Source: Chlamydiota bacterium (GTDB lineage: Bacteria > Chlamydiota > Chlamydiia > Chlamydiales > Parachlamydiaceae). From it: a DNA stretch of 49,988 bases. Numbering within the stretch: the first letter of the stretch is position 1; each line of letters starts with the position of its first letter. Under the pieces are notes generated by a model, which was not told the origin of the DNA, made no database searches, and saw only the letters and a list, made by a program, of their open reading frames with translations. Position numbers and translations under genes: made by a program. Location of the stretch: the NCBI GenBank assembly GCA_013289325.1, contig JABDAE010000006.1:1-49988 (forward strand), in the 5' to 3' direction. Shown piece after piece: positions 1-8,829 of the stretch.

Positions 1-7
1 AAGCCTT

Positions 8-835
8 ATGTGGAATGAAGAAAGGCAGATGGCAAAAGAGGCAATTGATAAGGGGCTGAAAATTTTTTGGGATATCGATCTTGGATTGTTTAACGCTCTT
101 TCTTTCCCTCTTAATTGCGATACACAGTTTCGCTCTTTAGCCCTTTCTTTAGAACATTTTCAAAAGACTTTATGGGAAGAATTTGCAACCCACTCGATTG
201 GGATATGCCTTTATCGCGGTAAAATTGAATTAGGGGAAGGGGAGATGATAAACTCTTCCCATTTTACGCGTTGGCTATCTACTCATCATTTGATTGAAGA
301 GCCAGGTGATGAGCGACTCATAAGCCTTTATAGTCGAGATGTGATGAGTGATTATTTAAATCATTTAAGAGAGTATTTGCAAGGCGATATCCAGGCCTTT
401 GCCTTATTCGATGTGGCAAATGTTGCAGATCCCATATTAAGCGCTCAGCTGATCACAAAGGAAAAGTATTTCCAAATTGCAGTAGGCGTCAAAGGCTATC
501 CTTGCATTGGAGGAGAGCTAGCTTGGAACTCTGAAACATTTGGTTTAGGGTCTATTTCCCGAGATTTATTAGAACCTACTGCGTGGCCAAAAGTGGCTCT
601 TTGCATCCCTTGTCATGAGGTTTACCTTAAGGATGAGATCACCCCGTTATACAAAGCACTTGGTGAGCTACTGAAAAAAAATGAGTCATTCCGCATTATC
701 CCAGAGTCATTGCTGGCGGAAGAGTGGAATGGATTAGACTGTGTGTATGTGCTCTCAAATAAGATAAATACAAAGACCGAGCGCGCTCTAAAAGGATTTG
801 AAGCTGCGCAAGGTACTGTGATTAGGTGTTTATGA
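8..835 (+). CDS. Unrecognised conserved-looking protein (275 aa, may be 5'-partial)
   Basis: I do not recognise a family. The protein looks cytosolic, with no signal peptide or membrane segment, and has an even mix of hydrophobic and charged residues. The ATG lies 7 bases from the window edge and the frame is open upstream with no visible ribosome binding site, so the true start may lie outside the window. Its stop codon overlaps the ATG of the next gene (ATGA at 832-835), so it is probably translationally coupled to the LRR protein and may act with it. Confidence 0.7.
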   Translation: MWNEERQMAKEAIDKGLKIFWDIDLGLFNALSFPLNCDTQFRSLALSLEHFQKTLWEEFATHSIGICLYRGKIELGEGEMINSSHFTRWLSTHHLIEEPGDERLISLYSRDVMSDYLNHLREYLQGDIQAFALFDVANVADPILSAQLITKEKYFQIAVGVKGYPCIGGELAWNSETFGLGSISRDLLEPTAWPKVALCIPCHEVYLKDEITPLYKALGELLKKNESFRIIPESLLAEEWNGLDCVYVLSNKINTKTERALKGFEAAQGTVIRCL

Positions 836-2247
836 TAGGACCATCTTTTCTTCCAAAAGAGCTCAATCGATACATTGAAAAAGCAAAAGATTCTGACAAA
901 GTGCTTATCTTAAAGTTGATTAAGCATCCAAACGACTTTTTAGATTTCTTTGAAGTGGCCGCAGCAGATCCTTTTTGGGTCAATAGCTACCCATTCTTTA
1001 TCAAAAGGGCGCTCACTTGGTTAACAAGAGAGTCCATTGACGATAAGCTTTTAGAACCCTTTGCCAAAAGAGCAGCAGCAGCTATCCGGAAGAATTTTGC
1101 GTCTTTAGAGTCATATCTTCCGGTCAATATGTACATCCGATTAAAGGACTTTAAAATAGCTGTCAATACGCTCCTTTATTCGACGATATCAGAGCCATTA
1201 AAAGAGGGATTTTTTCGCTGCCGAGAAAATGGACTAAACGTCTTGGTTTTAGATCAATGGACGTACCATGAATTTTCTTCGGTAATCGATTATGCACGGC
1301 ATGGAGAGATTGCAGATCTTTGGAAAAGGGGAGAAGAGGAATTATTTGCCATTTTAGATATGGCCACTTCTATGTCTTTAGATGAGGTGAGTGTATTAGC
1401 CCAGCAGATGATGCAAAAGTACGTCACAAAGACAAGCGCAATTGCTTTGCTGATCAAATCCCATCAAAAGGGATGGCTTGTGCTTAAAAGTCGCAGTATG
1501 GAGCTTATCAACGATCAGGATTTAGGGGTGACGCTTACAGCTCCATTTCCGGAGCGATTAGCGGTTCGTTTTGCCCATTTTGAACAGATTGCCCTTGATA
1601 CTTTTTGCACTTTAGCAAGCGTTGTGACAGACATTGCCTGCTCAAAGGAGTGGATTGATGTCCCGGCCTTTACTAAGGTGATGTTGCAATGCCCCTATTT
1701 GTATACGTTAGATTTAAGCCATCACACCACTTTTTGCCCATGTTTTATCGATATACCAAAGGAGCTCCAAGTTTTGAATCTCTCTTACTGTGACTGGGTA
1801 CAAGGAGAGGATTTAAGGAAGTTTTCAAAGATTTGCCCCGAATTAAAAAGTTTGCATTTATCTTACAATCAGCAGCTTATCTCTCACGACTTTGCAGAGC
1901 TTGAAGCATTTAAAGAGCTGAGTAAACTCCATTTAGATGGGTGTAGTCAATTACGCGATGAAGATTTAAAGATAATCTTAAAAGCTGTTAATCTCACTTC
2001 CTTAAATATTGCCCATTGTCACCGTATCGGCAACCCAGGTTTTTTTGACCTTGCGCAAAGCGCTCCATTGCTTGAGCATTTGGATGTGAGCTATACTAAT
2101 CTCTCAGATGCTTGTCTAGTGGCCATTGGCGCTAGTTGTCATCATCTTTCTGCTATCAATATTACCAAATGTCAAAGTCTTACGGAAAAGGGGATTAACG
2201 CTTTTCACAAAGTGCAAAAGCACATATTAATCAAAGAAGAAACATAA
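832..2247 (+). CDS. Leucine-rich-repeat protein, cysteine-containing (FBXL/AMN1-like) type
   Basis: Protein of 471 aa. The first ~285 residues are helical and unrecognised. The C-terminal part, about residues 285-460, is a run of LRRs with the cysteine-containing consensus of eukaryotic F-box LRR proteins (units such as LQVLNLSYCDWV, LSKLHLDGCSQL, LTSLNIAHCHRI, LSAINITKCQSL). No F-box is apparent. Such repeats normally serve protein-protein recognition, and in an intracellular bacterium they suggest a secreted host-interacting protein (inference). The ATG at 832 forms an ATGA overlap with the preceding gene; a GTG at 826 is an alternative start. No signal peptide is seen. Confidence 0.85.
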   Translation: MIGPSFLPKELNRYIEKAKDSDKVLILKLIKHPNDFLDFFEVAAADPFWVNSYPFFIKRALTWLTRESIDDKLLEPFAKRAAAAIRKNFASLESYLPVNMYIRLKDFKIAVNTLLYSTISEPLKEGFFRCRENGLNVLVLDQWTYHEFSSVIDYARHGEIADLWKRGEEELFAILDMATSMSLDEVSVLAQQMMQKYVTKTSAIALLIKSHQKGWLVLKSRSMELINDQDLGVTLTAPFPERLAVRFAHFEQIALDTFCTLASVVTDIACSKEWIDVPAFTKVMLQCPYLYTLDLSHHTTFCPCFIDIPKELQVLNLSYCDWVQGEDLRKFSKICPELKSLHLSYNQQLISHDFAELEAFKELSKLHLDGCSQLRDEDLKIILKAVNLTSLNIAHCHRIGNPGFFDLAQSAPLLEHLDVSYTNLSDACLVAIGASCHHLSAINITKCQSLTEKGINAFHKVQKHILIKEET

Positions 2248-2268
2248 AAATAAAAAAAGGAGATTGTA

Positions 2269-2799
2269 ATGATTGAAAATATGCAAAATAAAATGATGGG
2301 TATGGGTAATTTAAAAGAAGTGGATTACGATGGTACTTACAGCTATAAGCTTACCGGTAAGGGTGTCTGCAGTTTTGCAAGTCGTCACCAAATACTTGGA
2401 AGAGCTGTTGCCTTACTCTCTATTCCTCTTGACTTAATCTTGCAAGAAGCAAGGCTCTTAGGCAATGGAATAGGAAATTCTGTAGGTTGCATTGGGCGGG
2501 GTGTAAAGAATCTTTTTCTTGTTGCAGTTCATACAGCAGCAATAGCTGTTCTAATTTTGAGTGTGCCGTACGCCTTGATATCAGGTGAAGGAAAAGTGTT
2601 TTGTAGTAGGATTGGTAATAGTATCTATGAGATTTTGATGAATACACGCGGCCTTGCCAATGAAGCCATCGATTTTACTGTGACGATTATTTCCACTCCG
2701 ATTAATATGGCCTCATCCATCCTGTACGTCGTCCCGCAAGTTCTTCAAGCGTTTGCAGATCCAAGTCACATGGGCAGCTTAAATCAGATCGTTAAATAA
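2269..2799 (+). CDS. Unrecognised protein with hydrophobic segments (176 aa)
   Basis: The start follows a good ribosome binding site (AGGAG, 8 bases upstream). Two hydrophobic stretches, about residues 78-105 (LFLVAVHTAAIAVLILSV) and 135-160, could form membrane segments. The bilobed hydrophobic pattern is loosely like chlamydial inclusion-membrane proteins, but it is not strong enough to name it one. It lies 21 bp after the LRR gene on the same strand, probably in one transcript. The function is unknown. Confidence 0.75.
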   Translation: MIENMQNKMMGMGNLKEVDYDGTYSYKLTGKGVCSFASRHQILGRAVALLSIPLDLILQEARLLGNGIGNSVGCIGRGVKNLFLVAVHTAAIAVLILSVPYALISGEGKVFCSRIGNSIYEILMNTRGLANEAIDFTVTIISTPINMASSILYVVPQVLQAFADPSHMGSLNQIVK

Positions 2800-2802
2800 A
2801 TA

Positions 2803-2857
2803 GCCTAAAAGGGCTGAAAAATTGCCATTCCCTAGTGCAAGGCGCTGGGGAATGGCA
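2803..2857 (+). terminator. Hairpins downstream of the 8-2799 gene run
   Basis: A short AGCC/GGCT hairpin (2803-2815) is followed by a stem TGCCATTCCC/GGGAATGGCA (2823-2832 with 2848-2857). There is no clear T-tract after the second stem, so it may be an intergenic palindrome rather than a true intrinsic terminator. The rest of 2858-2923 holds nothing I can name. Confidence 0.35.
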
Positions 2858-2923
2858 GCGCCCTGATCTCTAGCCTGAAGGGTTTTAATTGCAACAGTCC
2901 TGGGTAATATTAGAAACTAAAAT

Positions 2924-2941
2924 GCAGCCTGAAGAGGCTGC
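2924..2941 (-). terminator. Intrinsic terminator for the FHA-protein gene
   Basis: A perfect 7-bp stem GCAGCCT/AGGCTGC with a 4-base loop lies 20 bp beyond the stop codon of the minus-strand gene at 2961. On the minus strand it is followed by ATTTTAG, a weak U-tract. Confidence 0.5.
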
Positions 2942-2960
2942 AAGAGGTCAATAATTGTCA

Positions 2961-3905
2961 TTAAAAATCCCTACTGATATAGTATGACAAGTCAATTTCT
3001 TTAGGTATTCCGATTCTTGTTAATTCATTATCTAACTTTACTGCCGCCTGCTGAAATTCATTGTAAAATAATTCTTCTAGGTCGTTGCGATCACTAAAAA
3101 TTCTTGCCATATTTATCCCCCACTGATATGGGATATCTCCACAATTGTGCAACATTTGCTTGCCGATGATAAGTGTAGAGCGATCATTCAACTCTAAATC
3201 TTTCATAAACTCTTTCAATATTGCAGAAAAATTGTCAGTGTAATAGGCGATAAGAGTTGTTTGATAATGTAGAATAGTTTCACTATTTTCCCTGCATAAT
3301 AAATCCGCCACCATTAATGAGCCATTTTCACTGAGATCCTGATAGCAAACACTTTGTAACTTTTCGTCCCAAGTAAATTGTAAATGTTTGGTAGATATGA
3401 ATGGATGATCGATCCAAAACTGAGCTTGTGTACTCCATGTGTTCTTAGGTTTTTTTCCGATGACTATCCCATTTTTATGCTTACTTAAATCGATCTTTAA
3501 GCTATTTTTGCCATCCATTATTTTGATGGTAGATCCGTTTACATTAATTTGAAGGTGAGCTCTCAGTGATCTATTTACAGGTAAAACAATATCAAATTGA
3601 ATTATGTCGCGCGGCAATTGCTGAATACTGGATTGTAGATCCGTCCTAGTGCCTGGGAGCCATTTCTTAGCCTCATACAATGTCAAAAATTTTTCTAAAG
3701 GGGAAATTGTAGGCCTAATCTTTCGTGCACTATTTGATTTGCAAGTATGACTAATTCCACAGCAGCTAGCTTCTATTCTAGAAATTAGATCTTTTGTATA
3801 GGGTGGCTGCGGTATTGATAATTTGTCAGGCCGTTTCTTGCGAAATCCCTTATCTTGTGGCTGTACATGAGAGGTGGGGCACTTCATTGGTTCTATAGGT
3901 CTCAT
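2961..3905 (-). CDS. FHA-domain protein (314 aa)
   Basis: Residues ~145-200 match the forkhead-associated fold: IVIGKK (IG149-150), then N-x-W, S171-x-x-H174 in HPFISTKHLQF, D190 and ENGS (NG 194-195). FHA domains bind phosphothreonine peptides. The usual Gly-Arg after the first strand is Gly-Lys here, so peptide binding should be checked. The ~140 N-terminal residues contain several cysteines and are unrecognised. No membrane segment is seen. A GAGG ribosome site lies 8 bases before the ATG. A palindromic element (3938-4110) sits 32 bp upstream, inside the probable promoter region. FHA proteins occur in chlamydiae both as type III secretion components and as orphans; this one has no secretion neighbours. 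Confidence 0.75.
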   Translation of the reverse strand: MRPIEPMKCPTSHVQPQDKGFRKKRPDKLSIPQPPYTKDLISRIEASCCGISHTCKSNSARKIRPTISPLEKFLTLYEAKKWLPGTRTDLQSSIQQLPRDIIQFDIVLPVNRSLRAHLQINVNGSTIKIMDGKNSLKIDLSKHKNGIVIGKKPKNTWSTQAQFWIDHPFISTKHLQFTWDEKLQSVCYQDLSENGSLMVADLLCRENSETILHYQTTLIAYYTDNFSAILKEFMKDLELNDRSTLIIGKQMLHNCGDIPYQWGINMARIFSDRNDLEELFYNEFQQAAVKLDNELTRIGIPKEIDLSYYISRDF

Positions 3906-3937
3906 TGACTACCTCATCAACAAATATTCTTGATGAT

Positions 3938-4110
3938 ATTATCCTAGAAACGGCAGTTCGAGATGGCAAATTAATGCAAGATCTTGAATTAGAATCACTT
4001 TGCAATGGGGTGGGACATTCCCAGAGGGTGTTGGACCACCCCATTGCAAATGATTCTGGTTCAAGAGATTGCGTTAAGTTGCCGTCTCCAACTGCCGTTT
4101 TTAGGATTAT
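3938..4110. mobile_element. Palindromic element copy 1 (163-bp core, TSD ATTAT)
   Basis: The core 3943-4105 begins CCTAGAAACGGCAGTT and ends AACTGCCGTTTTTAGG and is an imperfect palindrome throughout, with ~70-bp arms and a ~20-bp loop. It is flanked by a perfect 5-bp direct repeat ATTAT (3938-3942 and 4106-4110). It lies between the divergently spaced FHA gene and pgm and encodes no transposase. Confidence 0.9.
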
Positions 4111-4150
4111 AGCAATTAATAAAAATTAAATGCTATACACAGAAAGTATT

Positions 4151-5773
4151 TTAATTTAATAGCAATTGTGCTTCTGCGATGATGGAACGCAAATGGGTAT
4201 CGCTTTCAAAGCTTTCAGCATAAATTTTAATGAGATTTTCCGTTCCGGAGGGTCTAATGGCAAACCAGCCTTTTTCGGAAATAACTTTAACGCCACCGAT
4301 AGGGATATTAGTTTTTTGCATATGAGTGAAGACTGAGGTAATAGGCGCGTTTACAAGGGTTTTTAAAGGAAAAGTTTCAGGTGTAATATTCTTTAAGTAC
4401 GTTTTTTGTTTTATGTTGGCAGCAGCTTCGATGCGCTGTGAAAAATGGGGACCAAATTGTTGAATTAAATCATTGTAAAGTTGTGAAGGGTCTTTTCCAA
4501 GGCGCGCCGTCATTTCTGCTCCGAGAAGACAACAGATGATCCCGTCTTTATCGGTCGAAAAGGGGCTACCATCAATTTTAAGAAAAGTGGCACCTGCACT
4601 TTCTTCACCTACACATCCTAAAGATCCATTGAGAAGGCCGTCTGTAAACCATTTAAAGCCGACTGGAGTTTCAAAAAAGGGGCGTTTTAGCCATTTTGCG
4701 ATCTTATCGATCATCATCGTAGACACAACAGTTTTTCCTATTCCACAAGTCGATGTCCACTTTGGTCTATGGGTAAAAAGATACTGCATCATGACTGATA
4801 GGAAATGATTGGAGGAAATAAGCCCTTCAGTTTTTGTGACAATCCCATGCCGATCATGGTCTGTATCACATGCAAAGGCGATATCAAACTTATTTTGCAA
4901 TTGTATAAGCGTTTGCATTGCATAAGGCGATGATGGATCCATCCTAATTTGTCCATCCCAATCCAATGGAATGAATGGAAATTGGGGGTCGGTCGATAAA
5001 TTGAGAACTTTCAGATTAATCATATAGCGCTCTGCGATTTTCTCCCAGTAATGAACACCAGCTCCTCCTAAAGGGTCAACGCCGAGCAATAAACCGCTTG
5101 CTTTGATCGCTTCCATGTCGATCACATTAGATAGATCTTCAATGTAGGGGTCCATGTAGTTATAGTTTTTTACTATGCTACTTTGTAGAGCGAGTCGATA
5201 CGGAATACGCTTAAATTGAAGGGCAGATAAAATTGCATTTGCTTTTTCTTGAATCCAATCGGTCACAAAAGAAGGTGCAGGTCCACCTGTGGGAGGGTTG
5301 TACTTAAATCCTCCGTCGTGAGGAGGATTATGCGAGGGGGTAATGATAATGCCATCAGCTAATGCGCTTTTGTTTTTTTTGTTGTAAGAAAGAATAGCAT
5401 GGGAAATTACAGGGGTTGGAGTCCACTCGTTATTTTCAGCAACCATGACAGTGACACCATTTGCAGCTAATACCTCTATCGCTGTTTTCATTGCAACAGT
5501 TGATAAGGCGTGAGTATCGATTCCAAGGAAAAGGGGACCGCTTATCCCATTTGCAGATCGATATAGGCAAATTGCTTGCGCGATGGCAAGAATGTGGTTT
5601 TCGTTAAAACTTGCGTTAAGAGATGAGCCTCGATGCCCAGAGGTGCCAAATACAACGCGTTGCTCTGCAATGGCACAATTGGGTTTAATGTCATAGTACG
5701 CAGCGATAAGTTGATCGAGATTGATAAGGTCGGAAGGTAGGGGAAGAGTGCCGGCTCGTGGATCTATTTGCAA
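4151..5773 (-). CDS. pgm: Phosphoglucomutase, alpha-D-glucose-phosphate specific
   Basis: Interconverts glucose-1-phosphate and glucose-6-phosphate, linking glycogen/UDP-glucose metabolism to glycolysis in the cytosol. At 540 aa it matches the E. coli Pgm family length. Visible motifs: FGTSGHRGS at residue ~42, the catalytic phosphoserine loop TPSHNPP (Ser147), the metal-binding loop DTDHDRHG, and the substrate loop CVGEESAG. The start is TTG (5773): the N-terminus RAG-x6-SDLIN aligns with the E. coli enzyme, and there is no better ATG. The gene is monocistronic on the minus strand, downstream of two tRNA genes. Confidence 0.95.
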   Translation of the reverse strand: MQIDPRAGTLPLPSDLINLDQLIAAYYDIKPNCAIAEQRVVFGTSGHRGSSLNASFNENHILAIAQAICLYRSANGISGPLFLGIDTHALSTVAMKTAIEVLAANGVTVMVAENNEWTPTPVISHAILSYNKKNKSALADGIIITPSHNPPHDGGFKYNPPTGGPAPSFVTDWIQEKANAILSALQFKRIPYRLALQSSIVKNYNYMDPYIEDLSNVIDMEAIKASGLLLGVDPLGGAGVHYWEKIAERYMINLKVLNLSTDPQFPFIPLDWDGQIRMDPSSPYAMQTLIQLQNKFDIAFACDTDHDRHGIVTKTEGLISSNHFLSVMMQYLFTHRPKWTSTCGIGKTVVSTMMIDKIAKWLKRPFFETPVGFKWFTDGLLNGSLGCVGEESAGATFLKIDGSPFSTDKDGIICCLLGAEMTARLGKDPSQLYNDLIQQFGPHFSQRIEAAANIKQKTYLKNITPETFPLKTLVNAPITSVFTHMQKTNIPIGGVKVISEKGWFAIRPSGTENLIKIYAESFESDTHLRSIIAEAQLLLN

Positions 5774-5841
5774 AAGAAATGCTTATACTAAATACAAATT
5801 CTCGATAAAAACTAATTCTTAATAAAAACTAAATAAAAATT

Positions 5842-5915
5842 CGCGGGAGACGGGATTTGAACCCGCAACTTCCGGCGTGACAGGCCGGTGCTCTAACCAA
5901 TTGAACTACTCCCGC
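5842..5915 (-). tRNA. tRNA-Asp (GTC)
   Basis: A 74-nt cloverleaf on the minus strand. The acceptor stem GCGGGAG/CTCCCGC is perfect and the discriminator is G. The anticodon loop CTGTCAC carries GTC. The T-arm GCGGGTTCAAATCCCGT is canonical. CCA is not encoded. Confidence 0.97.
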
Positions 5916-5930
5916 AAAAACAAAAAATGT

Positions 5931-6003
5931 TGGGCGCAACAGGACTCGAACCTATGACCGCCTGTGTGTAAGACAGGAGCTCTACCAACTGAGCTATACG
6001 CCC
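5931..6003 (-). tRNA. tRNA-Val (TAC)
   Basis: A 73-nt cloverleaf on the minus strand. The acceptor is GGGCGTA/TGCGCCC (one T-G pair), the D-arm GCTCAGTTGGTAGAGC, the anticodon loop CTTACAC (TAC) and the T-loop GGTTCGAGTCC; the discriminator is A. It is 15 bp from tRNA-Asp and probably co-transcribed. Confidence 0.97.
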
Positions 6004-6136
6004 CAACAAAAATTAAGCACCAGTATATCTTTTGATCAATTTGATTGCAAATATTTTCTGCATATACCCCTCATTTTTATGATAAGTATTTTGAAATAAG
6101 TAAGATAGGGAAGTTGTGTAGGAGAGCTAATAACTA

Positions 6137-6165
6137 TTGCTTTTTATGTGCTTTTTTGGCATACT
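6137..6165 (+). promoter_or_regulatory. Candidate sigma-70-type promoter for the YitT gene
   Basis: TTGCTT (6137-6142) and CATACT (6160-6165) are separated by 17 bp and lie 26 bp before the ATG at 6192. This was read by eye. The remaining intergenic stretch 6004-6136 shows nothing else. Confidence 0.4.
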
Positions 6166-6191
6166 TTGGCATCATAAAAAAGTAGAGTTCT

Positions 6192-7124
6192 ATGCATTCG
6201 CCGCACCAATCGACCAAGTCCTTAAAAAGTTACATCTTTGATTTCGTCTGGCTTGCTGTTGGCGCTTTTCTTTCTGCCTTTGCGCTAGAGGTGTTTTTTG
6301 TTCCCAATAGCCTATTAGATGGTGGGATCGTAGGTATTGCGATGATCTTAGCCAACATTTTCGGCCTTACCTTATTGCCTGTATTTCAACTGGGTCTTAC
6401 CCTGCCATTTTTCTACCTTGCCTACCGCTTCATAGGAAAAACTTTTCTTTGGCATATGCTTTTTGCTAACATCGTCTTTGTGGTCTCACTTGGCTATCTG
6501 CACTCTTTGCATGCTTTAAATTTTCATGGAAGTCAGCTAGAGGTGGTCGTGATTGGTGGCGCTATTTTAGGAATAGGCATTGGTCTTATCATTCGCTACG
6601 GTGGATGCATTGATGGCACGGAAATTCTTGGCATCATCATCAATAGGCAAACGGGCATTACAGTGGGACAAGTTGTTCTCGTGTGCAACATTTTCGTTTT
6701 TTGTTCTGCCGGATTGATTTTCCAAGATTGGCATCCTCCACTTCTTTCTTTGATTGCCTATATCGTCGTGATCAAGATTATGGATGCTGTCATTGTAGGA
6801 TTAGACGAGACAAAATCGGTGCTTATAATCTCCTCAAAATCAAAAGCCATTGCCGACGCCATTATGCATGAACTCGGCTTAGGGTTGACTGTGATGTATG
6901 GTAGAGGGGGATTTTCAGGTGATGCGCGCGAAATCCTTTATGTCATTGCCGAAAGGCTTCAGCTAGCAGAGCTTAAGGAGTTGATTCATCGCGAGGATGC
7001 GTCGGCCTTTATTGCCATTGAAAACCTTCATGAAGTGGCAAATGGAAATCAAGGCAATCGGGCTGGCGGGAAGAAAAAATGGTCTTTTGAAGCAGTGATG
7101 AAACGTCTTTTTAGAACAAAATAA
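6192..7124 (+). CDS. YitT-family (DUF2179) inner-membrane protein
   Basis: 310 aa. About five or six hydrophobic helices lie in residues 12-205, with the family signature VPNSLLDGGIVGIAMIL near residue 38 and RYGGCIDGTEILGIIINR near 137. A soluble C-terminal DUF2179 domain follows (about 210-285: GLTVMYGRGGFSGDAREILYV). The transported substrate of the family is not established. The gene is 12 bp before the LOG-family gene on the same strand, so likely the first gene of a four-gene run. Confidence 0.9.
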   Translation: MHSPHQSTKSLKSYIFDFVWLAVGAFLSAFALEVFFVPNSLLDGGIVGIAMILANIFGLTLLPVFQLGLTLPFFYLAYRFIGKTFLWHMLFANIVFVVSLGYLHSLHALNFHGSQLEVVVIGGAILGIGIGLIIRYGGCIDGTEILGIIINRQTGITVGQVVLVCNIFVFCSAGLIFQDWHPPLLSLIAYIVVIKIMDAVIVGLDETKSVLIISSKSKAIADAIMHELGLGLTVMYGRGGFSGDAREILYVIAERLQLAELKELIHREDASAFIAIENLHEVANGNQGNRAGGKKKWSFEAVMKRLFRTK

Positions 7125-7136
7125 GTCGGATGTCAG

Positions 7137-7835
7137 ATGACGGATAGCAGCGATCTAGAAAAAAGCAATAGCCACTCTATTGACTCCCCCTCTAATGACT
7201 CATGGAGAGTCTTTAGAGTGATATCGGAACTAGTGGAAGGATTTGAGAAGATGACGAGCATCGGTCCATCCGTTTCGATTTTTGGATCGGCGCGCTTACC
7301 TCCCACATCTCCTCATTATGCCTTAGCAGTTGATGTGGCCAAGCACATCACTTTAAAAGGCTTTGCAATAATTACAGGTGGAGGCCCCGGTATAATGGAG
7401 GCTGCTAATAAGGGCGCACAAATGGCGAGCGGAAAATCGTGCGGTCTTGCTATCGATTTGCCATTTGAAGCCAAAGCCAATGACTTTATCGATATTAAGT
7501 ATAACTTAAGTTTTCGCTACTTTTTTATTCGCAAGGTGATGTTTATCCGCTATGCCCAGGGGTATGTGTTTCTTCCTGGAGGGGTGGGAACGCTTGATGA
7601 GCTTTTTGAAGCGCTTACCTTGATACAAACTAAAAAGATACATGGATTTCCGATCTATTTGATGGGGAAGGATTATTGGGTTGGTTTAATTGATTGGATC
7701 AAAGGAGTGGTTCTTAAAGAAGGGTGTATTTCAGAGTCTGATTTAGATCTTTTTAAAATTACAGATGACCCTGAAGAGGTGGCAAATGGGATCGAGCGCC
7801 ACTTTCAGCGCAATAAATTTCAACGCAATTTTTAG
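7137..7835 (+). CDS. LOG-family (TIGR00730) Rossmann-fold nucleotide hydrolase
   Basis: 232 aa. The diagnostic motifs GGGPGIMEAANKGA (near residue 82) and PGGVGTLDELFE (near 143) define the LOG/'lysine decarboxylase-like' family. Members hydrolyse nucleoside monophosphates at the ribose-phosphate bond, for example cytokinin riboside 5'-monophosphate phosphoribohydrolase. The physiological substrate here cannot be told. The gene is followed at 7 bp by the tyrosine phosphatase. Confidence 0.9.
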   Translation: MTDSSDLEKSNSHSIDSPSNDSWRVFRVISELVEGFEKMTSIGPSVSIFGSARLPPTSPHYALAVDVAKHITLKGFAIITGGGPGIMEAANKGAQMASGKSCGLAIDLPFEAKANDFIDIKYNLSFRYFFIRKVMFIRYAQGYVFLPGGVGTLDELFEALTLIQTKKIHGFPIYLMGKDYWVGLIDWIKGVVLKEGCISESDLDLFKITDDPEEVANGIERHFQRNKFQRNF

Positions 7836-7842
7836 GAAAAAG

Positions 7843-8811
7843 ATGATGTCACTACAAGGCAATGCCTCAAATTCAAACCACACTTTAACCGTTAAAAAAG
7901 CAAGAGATAATTCTAAAGAAGATATGTTAATAGAAGGTGTGTCAAAAGAAGGGTTGTTAGAAGAGCTGCAAAAGGCGCAAGCAGCTGCAAATCAACTCCA
8001 TTTTTCTTTAAGCTACTACGATAATTTTAAGCCAGAGTGCTGCTCGATTGCTCTACATCCCGAAAATCATCTAAAAAACACATTTGAAGAATGGGCGCTT
8101 CCCTTTGATCACAACCATGTGTCTAGTATGGCTGGCCGTTATATCAATGCAAGTCCGATGCAATTTAGCAACAGATCCTACATAGCAACACAAGGGCCTG
8201 TAAAAGAGACGAGCGCTGAGTTTTGGCATATGGTGCTGCTAGAAGATGCGCGTTTTATTATTTCGCTGACAAATACCTATGAAGTGATCGATGGGGTTCA
8301 CTATAAAAAATTTGATCAATTTTGGCCAAGCGATGCAAAAACTGCGCTCTTTGGAAATATTTTGGTCACTCATGTTAATACGACTCTTGTGAAAGAATGG
8401 GAAGGCAGACAAGAGAAGCTTAGGCTTCGCACTTTTAGCGTTACAGATAGCTCTAAGACAATGACTGTTTATCATTACCACATGGAAAATTGGCCAGATG
8501 ATGGGGTTGTTCATAAGGAGAGTTTACTCTGCCTCATTCACGAAGTAGAAGAGCGCTATGTGGATTCACCGATTGTTGTACACTGTGCGGCAGGGATTGG
8601 ACGCACCGGAACTTTTATTGCGGCCCATAGTCTATTTAAAGACATGCAAAATATGTTGAATACCAAAGATCAAAATAAAAGTTCATTAGATGTTATCTTA
8701 CGCATTCAAGAAATGCGCAAACTTCGCTATGGGGCAGTCGTTGCGTCTTTACCACAGTACGCATTGGTTGTAGACACACTTGCTCTTGCTCTAGAAAAGG
8801 CAAATGAATAA
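7843..8811 (+). CDS. Eukaryotic-type (classical) protein tyrosine phosphatase
   Basis: 322 aa from the ATG at 7843, chosen for the upstream AGGAAAA. A longer frame from 7765 would overlap the previous gene. All landmarks of the classical PTP domain are present: the substrate-recognition region SYIATQGP, the WPD loop NWPDDGV (general acid Asp near 219), the P-loop VVHCAAGIGRTGT (nucleophile Cys near 248, Arg near 254), and a Q-loop-like ASLPQYALVVDTL. It should dephosphorylate phosphotyrosine. No signal peptide is seen. YopH-like enzymes of this type are host-directed type III effectors, and that role is inferred here; bacterial self-regulation is the alternative. Confidence 0.92.
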   Translation: MMSLQGNASNSNHTLTVKKARDNSKEDMLIEGVSKEGLLEELQKAQAAANQLHFSLSYYDNFKPECCSIALHPENHLKNTFEEWALPFDHNHVSSMAGRYINASPMQFSNRSYIATQGPVKETSAEFWHMVLLEDARFIISLTNTYEVIDGVHYKKFDQFWPSDAKTALFGNILVTHVNTTLVKEWEGRQEKLRLRTFSVTDSSKTMTVYHYHMENWPDDGVVHKESLLCLIHEVEERYVDSPIVVHCAAGIGRTGTFIAAHSLFKDMQNMLNTKDQNKSSLDVILRIQEMRKLRYGAVVASLPQYALVVDTLALALEKANE

Positions 8812-8829
8812 AAAGGCAAGTGAATACGA

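Noticed and set aside
7765-7842. Longer start for the tyrosine phosphatase
   Set aside because: It overlaps the LOG gene by 71 bp and has no ribosome site, whereas 7843 has AGGAAAA.
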